From Belliella filtrata (GTDB lineage Bacteria; Bacteroidota; Bacteroidia; Cytophagales; Cyclobacteriaceae): DNA of 64,000 bases. Position numbers and translations under genes: made by a program. Below the pieces are notes generated by a model. That model was not told the DNA's origin, searched no databases, and was given only the letters and a program-made list of their open reading frames with translations. How positions within the stretch are numbered: the first letter of the stretch is position 1; every line of letters begins with the position of its first letter. The DNA is taken from positions 62,001 through 126,000 of the forward strand of contig NZ_JAKZGP010000005.1 in the NCBI RefSeq assembly GCF_022549775.1, given 5' to 3'. This document shows positions 52,173 through 60,885 of this stretch, in pieces.

Positions 52173-55100
52173 TTAAAATTGAGCTGAGACACCTACAGTA
52201 TAAGTCCTAGTCAACGGATACATTCTTCCCAAATCATCGTCAGGATGCTCTGGATCTACAAATCTCACTCCTGTAAAAGTTAATAGATTGTATGCATTTG
52301 CAAAGAATCTGAAACTAGTGTTTGGGTTTTTGTTTGGTCTTAATGTATATCCGAGCTCAATACTCTTCAACCTGATATAATCAGTTCTTACTCTATTGAA
52401 TTCAGAATTACCTATAGGATAATTTCCTGTATATCCATAATATCCACTATTCCACTCAATCGAAGGGTCATATGGGTCAGCGGTCGGGTCTACTGGATGC
52501 CACCTATCCATAAACTGCTGTAGTGTGCCACCACCATTTATTCCCCAAATGGAATAAAGTGGTTCTTGGTATTGCATAGACCCCAAAGCAGTACCTTGGA
52601 TCAAAAAATTCATGTCAAAATTCTTGTAATTGCTATCGAAGGCCAAACTGAAATTTACCCAGGGAGTTTGATCATAGGCAAAAGGATGCTGATCTAAGTG
52701 ATTGATTTCTCCATCACCATTCCAATCAACATATTTATAATCTCCTGGCAATACAGCATTTCCAGTATATTGAGGAAAATTCCATATATCTTCCCAGCTT
52801 TCAAATCTTCCTGCAGAGAGATACCCAAACTGAACACCTTGATACCTATTGGTTAGGTTATCATTTCTCCACCTTTCATATGAGTTACCATATGGTCCTT
52901 GCTGTACAGCAACCATATGTTGCCTTCTGGTTACAGTTCCAATTGTTCGAACTTGATAATTGAATAGACCTATTGAGTTCCGATGTGAAATTTCTAAATC
53001 TAACCCAAATTGTCTATCACTATTGAGGTTTTCTCTTGGAGCTCCAGTACCTACTACTGTCGGGACTTCTCCAGATCGATTTGCAAAAAGACCAGACCTT
53101 CTTCTATCAAAGTAATCGAAAGAGAAGCCAAACAAACCATTCCAAGCATCGAAGTCCATACCAATATTGAATGTGTTTGCAGTCCACCAAGTAAGTAATT
53201 CGTTTGGTACAATTAAAGAAGCTCCATATACAAATCTTGAGTCAAACATGTATCCCGGAGGCCTAGTATTGTAGTACCCTTGTTCTGCATTGCCACTTGT
53301 CTCTGGGTAAATCCAACCAGGGAACCAATCATAACCCAAAGTGCCATCATCAGCTGTGACTCCATAACTAGCTCTTAGTTTTAATTGACCAATGAATGAA
53401 AGGGCAGAAGACGATTGGAAAAAGGACTCTTCAGAGATTCTCCATCCCACTGACCCAGAAGGGAAAAATCCCCACTTGTTGTTGGTAGCGAATTTTGAAG
53501 AACCATCATATCTAAACTGAGCTTCAGCAATATACTTTTCAGAATAAGTGTAATTTAACCTTCCAAAATAACCTGTATTTGCAATTTCATATAGCTCATT
53601 GCTGCCTCCATACATACCGCCTTGCTGATTGGCAATTTCTCCACCTACCAAATGATCCATAGCAAATGCAAGGTCTCTTTGAGCAAAGAAATTATCGCCC
53701 TTTCTATTTTGTGTCTCTGCACCTAGAAGTGCAGAAATCCGATGATTTTCAAAAGTCTTATTGTAATTTAGAAGGAATTGACCTAAAACCTGCTGTCTAC
53801 CGAAAAACTCTCTACGGATTTGATTTGGATAACTTAGGTTGTACAAGTTTGAAACATAAGTGTTGGTAGGCTCATCAAACCTATATTGATAATACTCTCT
53901 TCGATTATGAATATTGTTGTCCATTCTGTAATCAAAACTAAAAAGAGCTTTAGCTGATAGTCCATCAAGAGATGAGGAGACAGCTCCTAAATCATAATCT
54001 AGAGAAGCTTGAGATTGTAAATGCTGCTGATTGAATTGTCTGTATCCTGATATGTCAGAACGCATCATTGCCACGGTATTTTGTTCAAGATCCAGTCCTT
54101 CAAAGTTTAACATCGTACCTTCCGGATCTGCAAATGCAGGAAATAACACACCCTGTCTCCAATAGTTTCTAATAATATCCACAGCACTGGAGTAGGGGGT
54201 GTTCCTTTGATCTGATACACCACTTAGGTTAAGGTTAAGCTTCAATCCAGGACTGATCTCAGAAGTCACATTTGATCTTAAGTTGATCTTATTATAATTC
54301 ATGTCTCCTGATTTAAAAAAACCTTCCTGATACAAATATCCACCTGATATATGATATTGGGTCTTTTCAGTACCACCACTGATACTTATATCATGCTGGT
54401 GTTGTGGAAAATGCTGGTTAATGATAAGATCATTCCAGTCTGTTGACCTTCGCTCACCTGTACGAAATGCTTCAAAATCTGCTTCTGTAAAGATTCTGTT
54501 TCCGCCAGCTATATTATTCATTGACATCTCATTATAAAGTGTCATGGCTTCAAATGGATCGGCGAGTTGTGGGAAACCTGATGGACTTTGTAAAGTGAAA
54601 AAGCCATTATAGGTAATTACAGGTTTACCACTTTTTTGACCTGTTTTGGTTGTTACCAAAACTACTCCATTTGCAGCCCTAGCCCCATAAATGGCAGCAG
54701 AAGCATCTTTAAGAACTGACAGATCTTCAATATCGTTTGGGTTTAACCGCTGAAAATCAGCCATTGTTCTTACTACACCGTCGATAACTACTAGAGGTGC
54801 GCCAAGTCCTCTGATATCCATGTTATTATTGAAAGTACCTGGTTCTGCACTTCTTTGCCAAACCCTAACACCAGCAACTCTACCTGTTAGCATGTTTTGT
54901 GGGTTTTCGTTTCTAGTTTGGATCATTTCACTCCCTTTGATACTAGAGACAGCACCAGTTAGTGTAACTTTTTCTTGGGTCCCATATCCGACTATAACTA
55001 CTTCTCCTAGTTGCTGAAAATCTGGTTCGAGAGTGATATTGATCACTGATCTTTCTCCTACGACAACTTCTTGAGTAGTGTGACCGATAAATGAAAATTG

Positions 55101-55406
55101 TAGCGTAGCACTGCTATTGGGTACTTCAATTGAATACACACCTTCTACATTACTTACAGCACCAATAGTTGTTCCTTTCAAGATAATGTTGACTCCTGGG
55201 ATTGGATCATTATCTTCTGCTGAGATAATTGTTCCAGTGACTATGATCGTCTGATTTTCATTTGTGATTTGAAACCAATCTTCTTCAATCATATTGCTAT
55301 GAGCTTTCGCATCATATAATGATGCATGGAAAAGACAAAATAAGAGCAGCCCAGCAAATAGGTGCATTATGGGTACCTTTGCCAATAGTTTATATACATG
55401 TTCCAT
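52173..55406 (-). CDS. SusC/RagA TonB-linked outer-membrane protein (mannan-type locus)
   Basis: A 1077-residue protein with signal peptide (MHLFAGLLLFCLFHASLYDAKA), carboxypeptidase-regulatory-like domain (about 52-130; IIVTGTIISAEDNDPIPGVN), plug (GEVVIVGYGTQEKVTLTGAVSSIKG, ASAAIYGARAANGVVLVTTKTG) and a barrel ending VGVSAQF. It lacks the STN signalling domain seen in the other SusC of this window, which fits control by the adjacent one-component regulator instead of a sigma/anti-sigma pair. It should import oligosaccharides produced at the surface by the GH76-like enzyme. Confidence 0.94.
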   Translation of the reverse strand: MEHVYKLLAKVPIMHLFAGLLLFCLFHASLYDAKAHSNMIEEDWFQITNENQTIIVTGTIISAEDNDPIPGVNIILKGTTIGAVSNVEGVYSIEVPNSSATLQFSFIGHTTQEVVVGERSVINITLEPDFQQLGEVVIVGYGTQEKVTLTGAVSSIKGSEMIQTRNENPQNMLTGRVAGVRVWQRSAEPGTFNNNMDIRGLGAPLVVIDGVVRTMADFQRLNPNDIEDLSVLKDASAAIYGARAANGVVLVTTKTGQKSGKPVITYNGFFTLQSPSGFPQLADPFEAMTLYNEMSMNNIAGGNRIFTEADFEAFRTGERRSTDWNDLIINQHFPQHQHDISISGGTEKTQYHISGGYLYQEGFFKSGDMNYNKINLRSNVTSEISPGLKLNLNLSGVSDQRNTPYSSAVDIIRNYWRQGVLFPAFADPEGTMLNFEGLDLEQNTVAMMRSDISGYRQFNQQHLQSQASLDYDLGAVSSSLDGLSAKALFSFDYRMDNNIHNRREYYQYRFDEPTNTYVSNLYNLSYPNQIRREFFGRQQVLGQFLLNYNKTFENHRISALLGAETQNRKGDNFFAQRDLAFAMDHLVGGEIANQQGGMYGGSNELYEIANTGYFGRLNYTYSEKYIAEAQFRYDGSSKFATNNKWGFFPSGSVGWRISEESFFQSSSALSFIGQLKLRASYGVTADDGTLGYDWFPGWIYPETSGNAEQGYYNTRPPGYMFDSRFVYGASLIVPNELLTWWTANTFNIGMDFDAWNGLFGFSFDYFDRRRSGLFANRSGEVPTVVGTGAPRENLNSDRQFGLDLEISHRNSIGLFNYQVRTIGTVTRRQHMVAVQQGPYGNSYERWRNDNLTNRYQGVQFGYLSAGRFESWEDIWNFPQYTGNAVLPGDYKYVDWNGDGEINHLDQHPFAYDQTPWVNFSLAFDSNYKNFDMNFLIQGTALGSMQYQEPLYSIWGINGGGTLQQFMDRWHPVDPTADPYDPSIEWNSGYYGYTGNYPIGNSEFNRVRTDYIRLKSIELGYTLRPNKNPNTSFRFFANAYNLLTFTGVRFVDPEHPDDDLGRMYPLTRTYTVGVSAQF

Positions 55407-55467
55407 AAGATTATTTTGGTTATTATGTTAATTAAATTCTGAATGGGAGTTCCTTTATAGGATAAAT

Positions 55468-55515
55468 ACACACCTAGGCTTTATTGTGCTTTTTAATGGC
55501 TTCTGCTAGGTGTGT
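55468..55515 (-). promoter_or_regulatory. Hairpin in the 115-base gap between the GH76-like and SusC genes
   Basis: ACACACCTAG (55468-55477) and CTAGGTGTGT (55506-55515) form a 10-bp stem around a 28-base loop, starting 7 bases after the GH76-like stop. No T-run follows on the minus strand, so it may be an RNA-stabilising or partial-termination element that adjusts SusC levels against the upstream genes. Confidence 0.5.
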
Positions 55516-55521
55516 TTAAGT

Positions 55522-56985
55522 TTATTTTTCAAGCTCATACCTAGCTAAAACAGCATATTTTGCTGCGAAAGCGAAGCTGAACATTCCTTCAGTATTGTTG
55601 TTGTTTGTTGTATTACTCCATCCTACCAAGAGATTAGTAGGGAGGAAACCATTATGAAGAAAATTTTCATAGCCATAGTCCAAATTGTTTTGAAATGATT
55701 CAATATAACTTGCTACATTTCCATAAGATGGATAGATATCAACATATCCTCTCATAAGTACGCCATTGAACCAATTCCTGAATCCACTTATGTCAAATGT
55801 GTAATAATCAGGCATAGTTTGGCCAAGTGTCGCAAAGTAGTCAAAGCTAGCGTCAGATAGCTTTCTAGCGTCTTCTAGATACTCACTGTTTCCTGTAGCC
55901 CTATATAGATCGGCTGCACCAGAAAGCATTGTGCCGCTATTGTATGTGATCGCAGGCCCCACACGATCTTGGCAAAAAATACCTCTTCTATAAGTTGTCC
56001 CATTAATAGTTTCGGTCTGAGGATTTCCTGGCGTACAACCCCCCATCATATCGTCATATACACCATCAGGACGAAGCAAATACTTCTTCTGCCATTTATA
56101 TACCTTTTCAGCAAATAGTAAATAATATTCACTTTTTTTCATTTGAGAAGTACGTCTTGTGACCCTATCATTTGGGTCTATGTATCTATGAGTTAATACT
56201 TCATCACTATCTTTATATAGCTCATGAAGCCAAACTAATGGACTTACCATTGGTCCATTGCTGCAAGAATGCTTTGTAACATAGCCTGGGCCCCATGGGA
56301 TACCACCTCTTTCATTTCCATTTGCATCATATGTACTATCCCATCCATCCAAGACATATTCAGTTAAGTACTCTGCTTTCTGTAAATATTCATTGTTTCC
56401 AGTAATCTTATAAGCTTCCAAAAACTCTCGAACCAACCACATCTGATCGTCATATACATTTTCTATTCCCGCAACCAATGCAGAACCTTTTGAAGCACCT
56501 CTATTTACACCGTAGACTGTCCACTCCTTTGTTTGTGTATAAGACACAAGTTCGAAAGTCCCCAAATAGTAATCACTGTTTTGGTAAAGTCTTGATAGTA
56601 AATCACTGTATTTAGAAAAATTCTCATCGTAAATACTAGCATTTCCATGTTCCTTTTGAGCCTCTAGACTGTGAAGTATTGCTGTTACAGCTTCAATAGC
56701 AGCAGTGTACATCCAAACACTTCCTGTTTCTGAGGATTTTGTTTGTGTAAATGGATTGTAATAGCGTGACATAGCCATACCCACACCTTCAAAATGGGCA
56801 TCAACAGCATTGTCAGTTATTTCCATAGCCCTTACTAAGTTTTGCTCTGAAAGGGTCAATTCTACATCAGGCTGTCCATTTGGGTTATTATCATCATTTT
56901 GATCATTACACGCCGAAGTAACTTCGAATAGTACTCCGAAAATTGCGAAGCAAAGTAGTTTAATAGTTAAATCCATTTTTTTCAT
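55522..56985 (-). CDS. GH76-like lipoprotein (putative endo-alpha-1,6-mannanase)
   Basis: A 487-residue lipoprotein (TSAC, Cys26) with an (alpha/alpha)6-barrel pattern of repeated aromatic helices. The GH76 catalytic aspartate pair appears in ENVYDDQMWLVREFLEAYKITGNNEYLQKA (Asp179, Asp180). Other parts are GGIPWGPGYVTKHSCSNGPMVSPLVWLHELY and ITYNSGTMLSGAADLYRATGNSEYLEDA. GH76 enzymes cut the alpha-1,6 backbone of yeast mannan at the cell surface. The C-terminal part (about 400-487) is less typical. With GH92 downstream it defines the likely substrate of the locus. Confidence 0.8.
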   Translation of the reverse strand: MKKMDLTIKLLCFAIFGVLFEVTSACNDQNDDNNPNGQPDVELTLSEQNLVRAMEITDNAVDAHFEGVGMAMSRYYNPFTQTKSSETGSVWMYTAAIEAVTAILHSLEAQKEHGNASIYDENFSKYSDLLSRLYQNSDYYLGTFELVSYTQTKEWTVYGVNRGASKGSALVAGIENVYDDQMWLVREFLEAYKITGNNEYLQKAEYLTEYVLDGWDSTYDANGNERGGIPWGPGYVTKHSCSNGPMVSPLVWLHELYKDSDEVLTHRYIDPNDRVTRRTSQMKKSEYYLLFAEKVYKWQKKYLLRPDGVYDDMMGGCTPGNPQTETINGTTYRRGIFCQDRVGPAITYNSGTMLSGAADLYRATGNSEYLEDARKLSDASFDYFATLGQTMPDYYTFDISGFRNWFNGVLMRGYVDIYPSYGNVASYIESFQNNLDYGYENFLHNGFLPTNLLVGWSNTTNNNNTEGMFSFAFAAKYAVLARYELEK

Positions 56986-56997
56986 TTTGACTTTGTT

Positions 56998-58809
56998 TTA
57001 GTTTATTTCGATTCGCCTGATTACAAGCTTATTCTCACCAGTGTTTGCAATACCATTGTATACCCCCAATGCCAAGGTAATGTCGGTTCCATTGAATGCA
57101 GAAAGGTCATAAGTAAATGTGGCATACGCTTCTGGATCACCCGCGCCACCCTGACCATGTTTAAATTGCCAGCAACCATTGTCAGCTGGACTTGCTTCTT
57201 CTGCTGTATTAGAAGTAGGGGAGATATGTGTTACAACACCTTGATTGTCAATGGCAGTTAGTTTAAAAAATGTAGGGTTATCTCCAAAATTTCGTGTATG
57301 TAAGGTTAATTGATTACTTCCTGAAGAAATGGAAAATTTAGAATAAAAATATGCTTCAGGTACTTCTGTATCGACTTCTGGTGTATTTCTTGTTTTTATC
57401 AGGTAACCTTCTGAAGGGAAAACTTCAGGATCTTTTTTTAATGGAACAAAGTGCCACTCTGCGGCAATATGACCTACGTCTCTCCATGATCTATAAGCTC
57501 CTACATAATTTCCTCTATCACCAGAAATTGGGCTAATCCCAGTGAAATCATTTTTTATATGAGGCATAGTTGATCTGACTGTCTCTTGAGTTAATCTCCA
57601 CCCAGATACAACTTCAGTTCCCGGAAGCCAATCCCAATTTTCTACTTTTACGTCAGCAAATCTTATGGCTCTTAATACCAGTTGCTTCCAATAATCTCCA
57701 GTAGATTGACGATAAATTCCAATTGCTATGATAACTTCCTTACCAACATATTCACTTAAATCAAATTCAAAATCATTATATGATCCGGATGCATAAGTTC
57801 TATTTTCACCTACCTTATTAGCAATAGGATTGGACTCAGATAAATCAACTACTTGAACTCCAAAGTGCACAGGAGAGGCATTATCAGCACTATGGGTACT
57901 TGCTCTTAAAGACAGAATTTTATTGTCTTCAGTGATTAATTTACTTCCGTATACATAAGAGTCAAATACATTAAGGTCCGCAGGATTGCTTCTGTCTTCA
58001 TTATTATTTCTGATTTGTAAAGTAGTACCTTCATTTTGCTCCTCCCATGCACCCCTAAAATCTAAAGTGGACATATAATTACATGCCCAATCCCACCTTG
58101 GATATGCATCGGCATTTCTACCACCTCTATACTCATTGTAATACCATTTATCGGCTGATTGTAAGTCTTGAGCTGTCATACCTCGCAACACTTCTTGACT
58201 TCCCATTTGAACATTGAAAGTGGCTTCATTATTCACAAAATCAGAAGCACTTACATTTCTTGAAATGGTAGTGTAATTTGCTTTCGTAAATGTTAAAGTG
58301 TAATTGTCAACCACCAAGTCTTTCAACAAATAGCTACCATCTGCACCACTTATAGTAGTTCCTGCTACTCCAACACTCACTGTTACTCCTTCTAAAGGAG
58401 CGCTATTATTAAGAGCATCTGTAATATTCCCTTTAATTATTGCAGAAGCATTGATAAGGCTCACTTCAACTAAGGCAACTCTATCAGAGTCAAAATTTGA
58501 AGCATTGATAGTTCTACTTGTAGTTAACCAGCCTGATTTAGAAAATTTAATTCCTAAAGTTTTCATTTGCACATTATCAACAGAAAAGTGTCCATCAGAC
58601 CCAGTCGTCACTACTATCTCTGGATCACCTATACCGACAATTGTAACCTCTACACCAGAGACGGGCTGATCATCAACATCGGTAACAATTCCAGAAATAG
58701 TTCCTGTTGATATATTCATCATATCATCTTCTTTTACACAGGAACTTATTTGGAAAGTGAATGCCACCATCCAGACTACATGAACTAGTAATCGTAATTT
58801 TTTAGTCAT
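56998..58809 (-). CDS. Multi-domain surface lipoprotein (putative glycan-binding protein)
   Basis: A 603-residue lipoprotein (ISSC, Cys24). Two carboxypeptidase-regulatory-like beta domains come first (about 33-115, ISGIVTDVDDQPVSGVEVTI; about 120-205, IKGNITDALNNSAPLEGVTV). Then follow two beta-sandwich, jelly-roll-like regions (about 215-385 and 395-600) with repeated ADKWYYNEYRGG, FDLSEYVGKEVIIAIGIYRQ and LSAFNGTDITLALGVYNG patterns typical of carbohydrate-binding modules. It is the first gene of the locus and has no catalytic motif seen, so a surface glycan-binding role is most likely. Confidence 0.7.
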   Translation of the reverse strand: MTKKLRLLVHVVWMVAFTFQISSCVKEDDMMNISTGTISGIVTDVDDQPVSGVEVTIVGIGDPEIVVTTGSDGHFSVDNVQMKTLGIKFSKSGWLTTSRTINASNFDSDRVALVEVSLINASAIIKGNITDALNNSAPLEGVTVSVGVAGTTISGADGSYLLKDLVVDNYTLTFTKANYTTISRNVSASDFVNNEATFNVQMGSQEVLRGMTAQDLQSADKWYYNEYRGGRNADAYPRWDWACNYMSTLDFRGAWEEQNEGTTLQIRNNNEDRSNPADLNVFDSYVYGSKLITEDNKILSLRASTHSADNASPVHFGVQVVDLSESNPIANKVGENRTYASGSYNDFEFDLSEYVGKEVIIAIGIYRQSTGDYWKQLVLRAIRFADVKVENWDWLPGTEVVSGWRLTQETVRSTMPHIKNDFTGISPISGDRGNYVGAYRSWRDVGHIAAEWHFVPLKKDPEVFPSEGYLIKTRNTPEVDTEVPEAYFYSKFSISSGSNQLTLHTRNFGDNPTFFKLTAIDNQGVVTHISPTSNTAEEASPADNGCWQFKHGQGGAGDPEAYATFTYDLSAFNGTDITLALGVYNGIANTGENKLVIRRIEIN

Positions 58810-59112
58810 TTGATTTTAGGTTTATTAGTTAATTTTTAGTTATTGAATTCCGATATTGAGATTGAAGACACTAGGAAGTCAAAAAGCTAATCTGCTATCC
58901 CTTGAAGGTTTGCAATCGTTTCCGAAATTCAATTCTAAAGTAAAGTTCGAGTAGTTAAAAAATGGGTTAAAATTGGGTTAGTTGAATGAAAAAATGTATT
59001 AATCTTTTGAATTTAACCTATTATTCCAAAATAAAAAAGTGAAATAATCGCTTATACAGACAATTCATAATGTGATTCTTTATCAAAAACATACTCAAAT
59101 GTAATTTTTAAA
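58810..59112. other. Upstream region of the mannan-type locus
   Basis: About 300 bases with no gene. It should hold the locus promoter (minus strand). The main visible element is a pair of TAACCCA repeats (minus strand) at 58963-58980, listed separately. No clear TAnnTTTG motif was found on the minus strand. Confidence 0.5.
58963..58980 (-). promoter_or_regulatory. Direct repeat with 11-bp spacing, candidate SARP-type site
   Basis: On the minus strand TAACCCA occurs twice, starting 11 bp apart (plus-strand TGGGTTA at 58963-58969 and 58974-58980), about 155-170 bases before the first gene of the locus. SARP regulators are known to bind heptameric direct repeats repeated every 11 bp. The link to the regulator at 39335-41893 is inference. 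Confidence 0.4.
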
Positions 59113-59129
59113 AGACTTGAATCTTCAAA

Positions 59130-59291
59130 TCAAAAAACGCAACATGCACAACATGCCAAGGCATATCTTGTGGTAAAACCTTTTGTAGATTTTTCATTAT
59201 GAAATTTGAATCGAGTTATCAAATCAGTAGACATACCCGTATAAGTTTTGCCAGATGATTTAGAATAGAGAATATAAACTACGAATTGCAT
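59130..59291 (-). pseudogene. GIY-YIG domain gene, frameshifted copy
   Basis: The ATG ending at 59291 opens MQFVVYILYSKSSGKTYTGMS and LITRFKFHNEKSTKGFTTRY, the first half of a small GIY-YIG (UPF0213/YhbQ-like) protein, with the VYI and YTG core motifs intact. A 2-base deletion relative to the sister copy after TRY shifts the frame and it ends in ALACCACCVF. The C-terminal helix is lost. It is presumed inactive. Confidence 0.75.
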
Positions 59292-59438
59292 AAAAATGTG
59301 AGATAAACAAAAAAGGCTTCCAAAAGGAAACCTCATATAAATTGAATTAAAATTTATAGACCTAATTTGAATTAAAATTATTCAAAGTGAACTTTGACCC
59401 TATGTTCGAGTAGGTGGATATGAATCCTGCAAATAGAG

Positions 59439-59529
59439 TAGCGAAGTCGGGAGTTGAACCGTGTCCGCCGCAGCGGATATGAATCCTGTGCTTTAACCTA
59501 CCAATAACTATGGGATAAGATACCTCGCC
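59439..59529 (-). pseudogene. Decayed tRNA-Met copy
   Basis: Retains both acceptor halves (AGCGAAG and ACCTCGCC on the plus strand), the T-arm (GGGAGTTGAACC) and an anticodon arm with CAT, but the variable region and D-arm carry insertions, giving 91 bases rather than 74. It corresponds to the intact tRNA at 59970-60043 in the sister repeat. Confidence 0.75.
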
Positions 59530-59571
59530 AAAAAATTATTATAAAGAGATAACCCTATTTAGAAGGGATAT

Positions 59572-59820
59572 CTAAAACTGATTGGTAAGATTTTTTTCCT
59601 TTACCCAAGCTCTTCCTACACCCGTCCTTAAATATTTTTCTCTTTTTAATGCTTCAACCTTTAAATCAAAAAACTCAACATGCCAAGGCATATATCTTGT
59701 GATAAAACCTTTAGTAGATTTTTCATTATGAAATTTGAAACGAGTTATCAAAGCAGTAGACATACCCTTATGAGTTTTTCCAGATGATTTAGAAAAGAGA
59801 ATATAGACTACGAATTGTAT
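59572..59820 (-). pseudogene. GIY-YIG domain gene, second copy lacking ATG
   Basis: The full domain is readable: FVVYILFSKSSGKTHKGMS, LITRFKFHNEKSTKGFITRY, MPWHVEFFDLKVEALKREKY, then GVGRAWVKEKNLTNQF. The start codon of the sister copy is ATA here, and the YIG-equivalent core motif has changed from YTG to HKG, which removes a catalytic tyrosine position. A TTG at 59853 could start it, inside the tRNA terminator. It is probably non-functional or derelict. Intact relatives are small nuclease-like proteins of unknown role, often near tRNA genes. Confidence 0.65.
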
Positions 59821-59840
59821 AAAAATGTGAGATAAAACAA

Positions 59841-59864
59841 AAAAGGCTTCCAAAAGGAAACCTT
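59841..59864 (-). terminator. Terminator of tRNA-Met
   Basis: On the minus strand AGGTTTCC, TTTT loop, GGAAGCCT and then a T-run, about 105 bases downstream of the tRNA 3' end. The same hairpin is found in the decayed sister copy at about 59309-59332. Confidence 0.6.
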
Positions 59865-59969
59865 ACATAACCTGAATTGAGATTTATAAACCTAATTTGG
59901 ATTAAAATTATTCAAAATGAACATTGACCCTATGTTCGAGTGGGCAGGATATGAATCCTGCAAATAGAG

Positions 59970-60043
59970 TAGCGAGGACGGGAGTTGAACCCGTGACCTC
60001 AGGGTTATGAATCCTGCGCTCTAACCAACTGAGCTACCTCGCC
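59970..60043 (-). tRNA. tRNA-Met (CAT anticodon)
   Basis: A 74-base gene read leftward. The acceptor stem is GGCGAGG/CCTCGCT (first pair G-U), the D-arm contains AGCTCAGTTGGTTAGAGC, the anticodon arm CAGGATTCATAACCCTG gives CAT, the T-arm is CGGGTTCAACTCCCG, and the discriminator is A. No CCA is encoded. The internal features look like the elongator rather than initiator methionine tRNA, although a CAT tRNA read as Ile after lysidine modification cannot be wholly excluded. Confidence 0.93.
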
Positions 60044-60397
60044 ATTTAATTAATGATTATTTCAAATAAGTTCAAATAACTTTACTTTTAAAGTTGAACC
60101 CGTGTCCGCTATTGCGAAAATGAAACCTTTCTTATAACCAAAGAGCTCATTCAACAAAGCTTTATTTTACGACTATTAAACAAAAAAAGAACTTTGATAG
60201 AAACTTACCTTGATTAATGTCAATATTTCAATATATTAGGGAAACAAACTCATGAGTTACCCAGGAATCCGTAGTTTTGAGAGATTGATTATCAAAAGCC
60301 CTCTCAAATCGGAATGCAAATATGGTAGGTTGGCTTGTTATATGCAAGTGTTAAAAGATAAAAAATGTGATTTTTTATTCATCTAAAATGTAAAAAT
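60044..60397. other. Intergenic region with a further tRNA-like fragment
   Basis: About 350 bases. The stretch 60092-60155 contains AGTTGAACCCGTG, then ATGAAACCTTTCTTATAACCA and GAGCTC in the order of a minus-strand tRNA T-arm, anticodon arm and D-arm, but much decayed. It shares GTGTCCGC with the remnant at 59439-59529 and not with the intact tRNA. A weak hairpin TTTGAGAG/CTCTCAAA is at 60276-60308. No gene is recognised. Confidence 0.5.
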
Positions 60398-60793
60398 ATG
60401 GTAAAGAATAAGTTTGTTGCTGACTATCAAATAAATACTTCAAGGAAAATTTTGTTTCCTTATTTAAGTTCAGCGAGCGGTTTGTCAGAATGGTTTGCTG
60501 ATGACGTTAGAATTACAGAAGACAAAGTATTTATTTTTAACTTTGATGGCGAAGATCATCACGCTAGGGTAGTAGCCCAAAGGCTGAACGCCCATGTTAA
60601 ATTCGACTTCTTTGACCCAGATATGGAGGATGAATCTGACCATTCCTATATTGAGTTTAAAATTGAAGAGAATGAACTGACCCAAACGCTTTTCTTAAAA
60701 GTTATAGATTACTCTGATTCTTATGATGATGAAGAATTAGAATCTATTTGGGAAAGCTTGATTATGACACTCAAGGAAATAATTGGAGGTTAG
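60398..60793 (+). CDS. START-like domain protein
   Basis: A 131-residue cytoplasmic protein of the Bacteroidota START-like (SRPBCC/AHSA1-related) family. The helix-grip fold starts KFVADYQINTSRKILFPYLSSASGLSEWFADDVRI, a strong family signature, and ends in a long amphipathic helix (ELESIWESLIMTLKEIIG). The acidic loop DPDMEDESDHSYIEF is also typical. It is close to the LptF/G-type permease gene, an arrangement common in this phylum. The ligand is unknown. Confidence 0.88.
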   Translation: MVKNKFVADYQINTSRKILFPYLSSASGLSEWFADDVRITEDKVFIFNFDGEDHHARVVAQRLNAHVKFDFFDPDMEDESDHSYIEFKIEENELTQTLFLKVIDYSDSYDDEELESIWESLIMTLKEIIGG

Positions 60794-60885
60794 AGAATTG
60801 AGAAATTCCCATTTGATTTCCTATTTTTGAAATCTTGAAAGCCTTATGATCGTTAGTAGAGAGGCTGGAATAGGAAAATGTTTTA

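Larger units (their letters stand above)
59113..59540 (-). repeat. Tandem duplication, decayed copy (GIY-YIG gene plus tRNA-like remnant)
   Basis: This block matches 59650-60045 through most of its length: the same GIY-YIG coding segment, the same terminator-like hairpin (AGGCTTCC/GGAAACCT), the same spacer (including GACCCTATGTTCGAGT and GAATCCTGCAAATAGAGTAGCG) and a tRNA-Met-derived end. Many substitutions and small indels separate the two, so the duplication is not recent. Confidence 0.85.
59650..60045 (-). repeat. Tandem duplication, copy with intact tRNA-Met
   Basis: Sister of 59113-59540. It holds the second GIY-YIG copy, the hairpin at 59841-59864, a spacer and the intact tRNA-Met. 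The 18-base stretch near 59945-59962 (GCAGGATATGAATCCTGC) is itself a copy of the tRNA anticodon arm sequence and can fold on itself. Confidence 0.8.
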
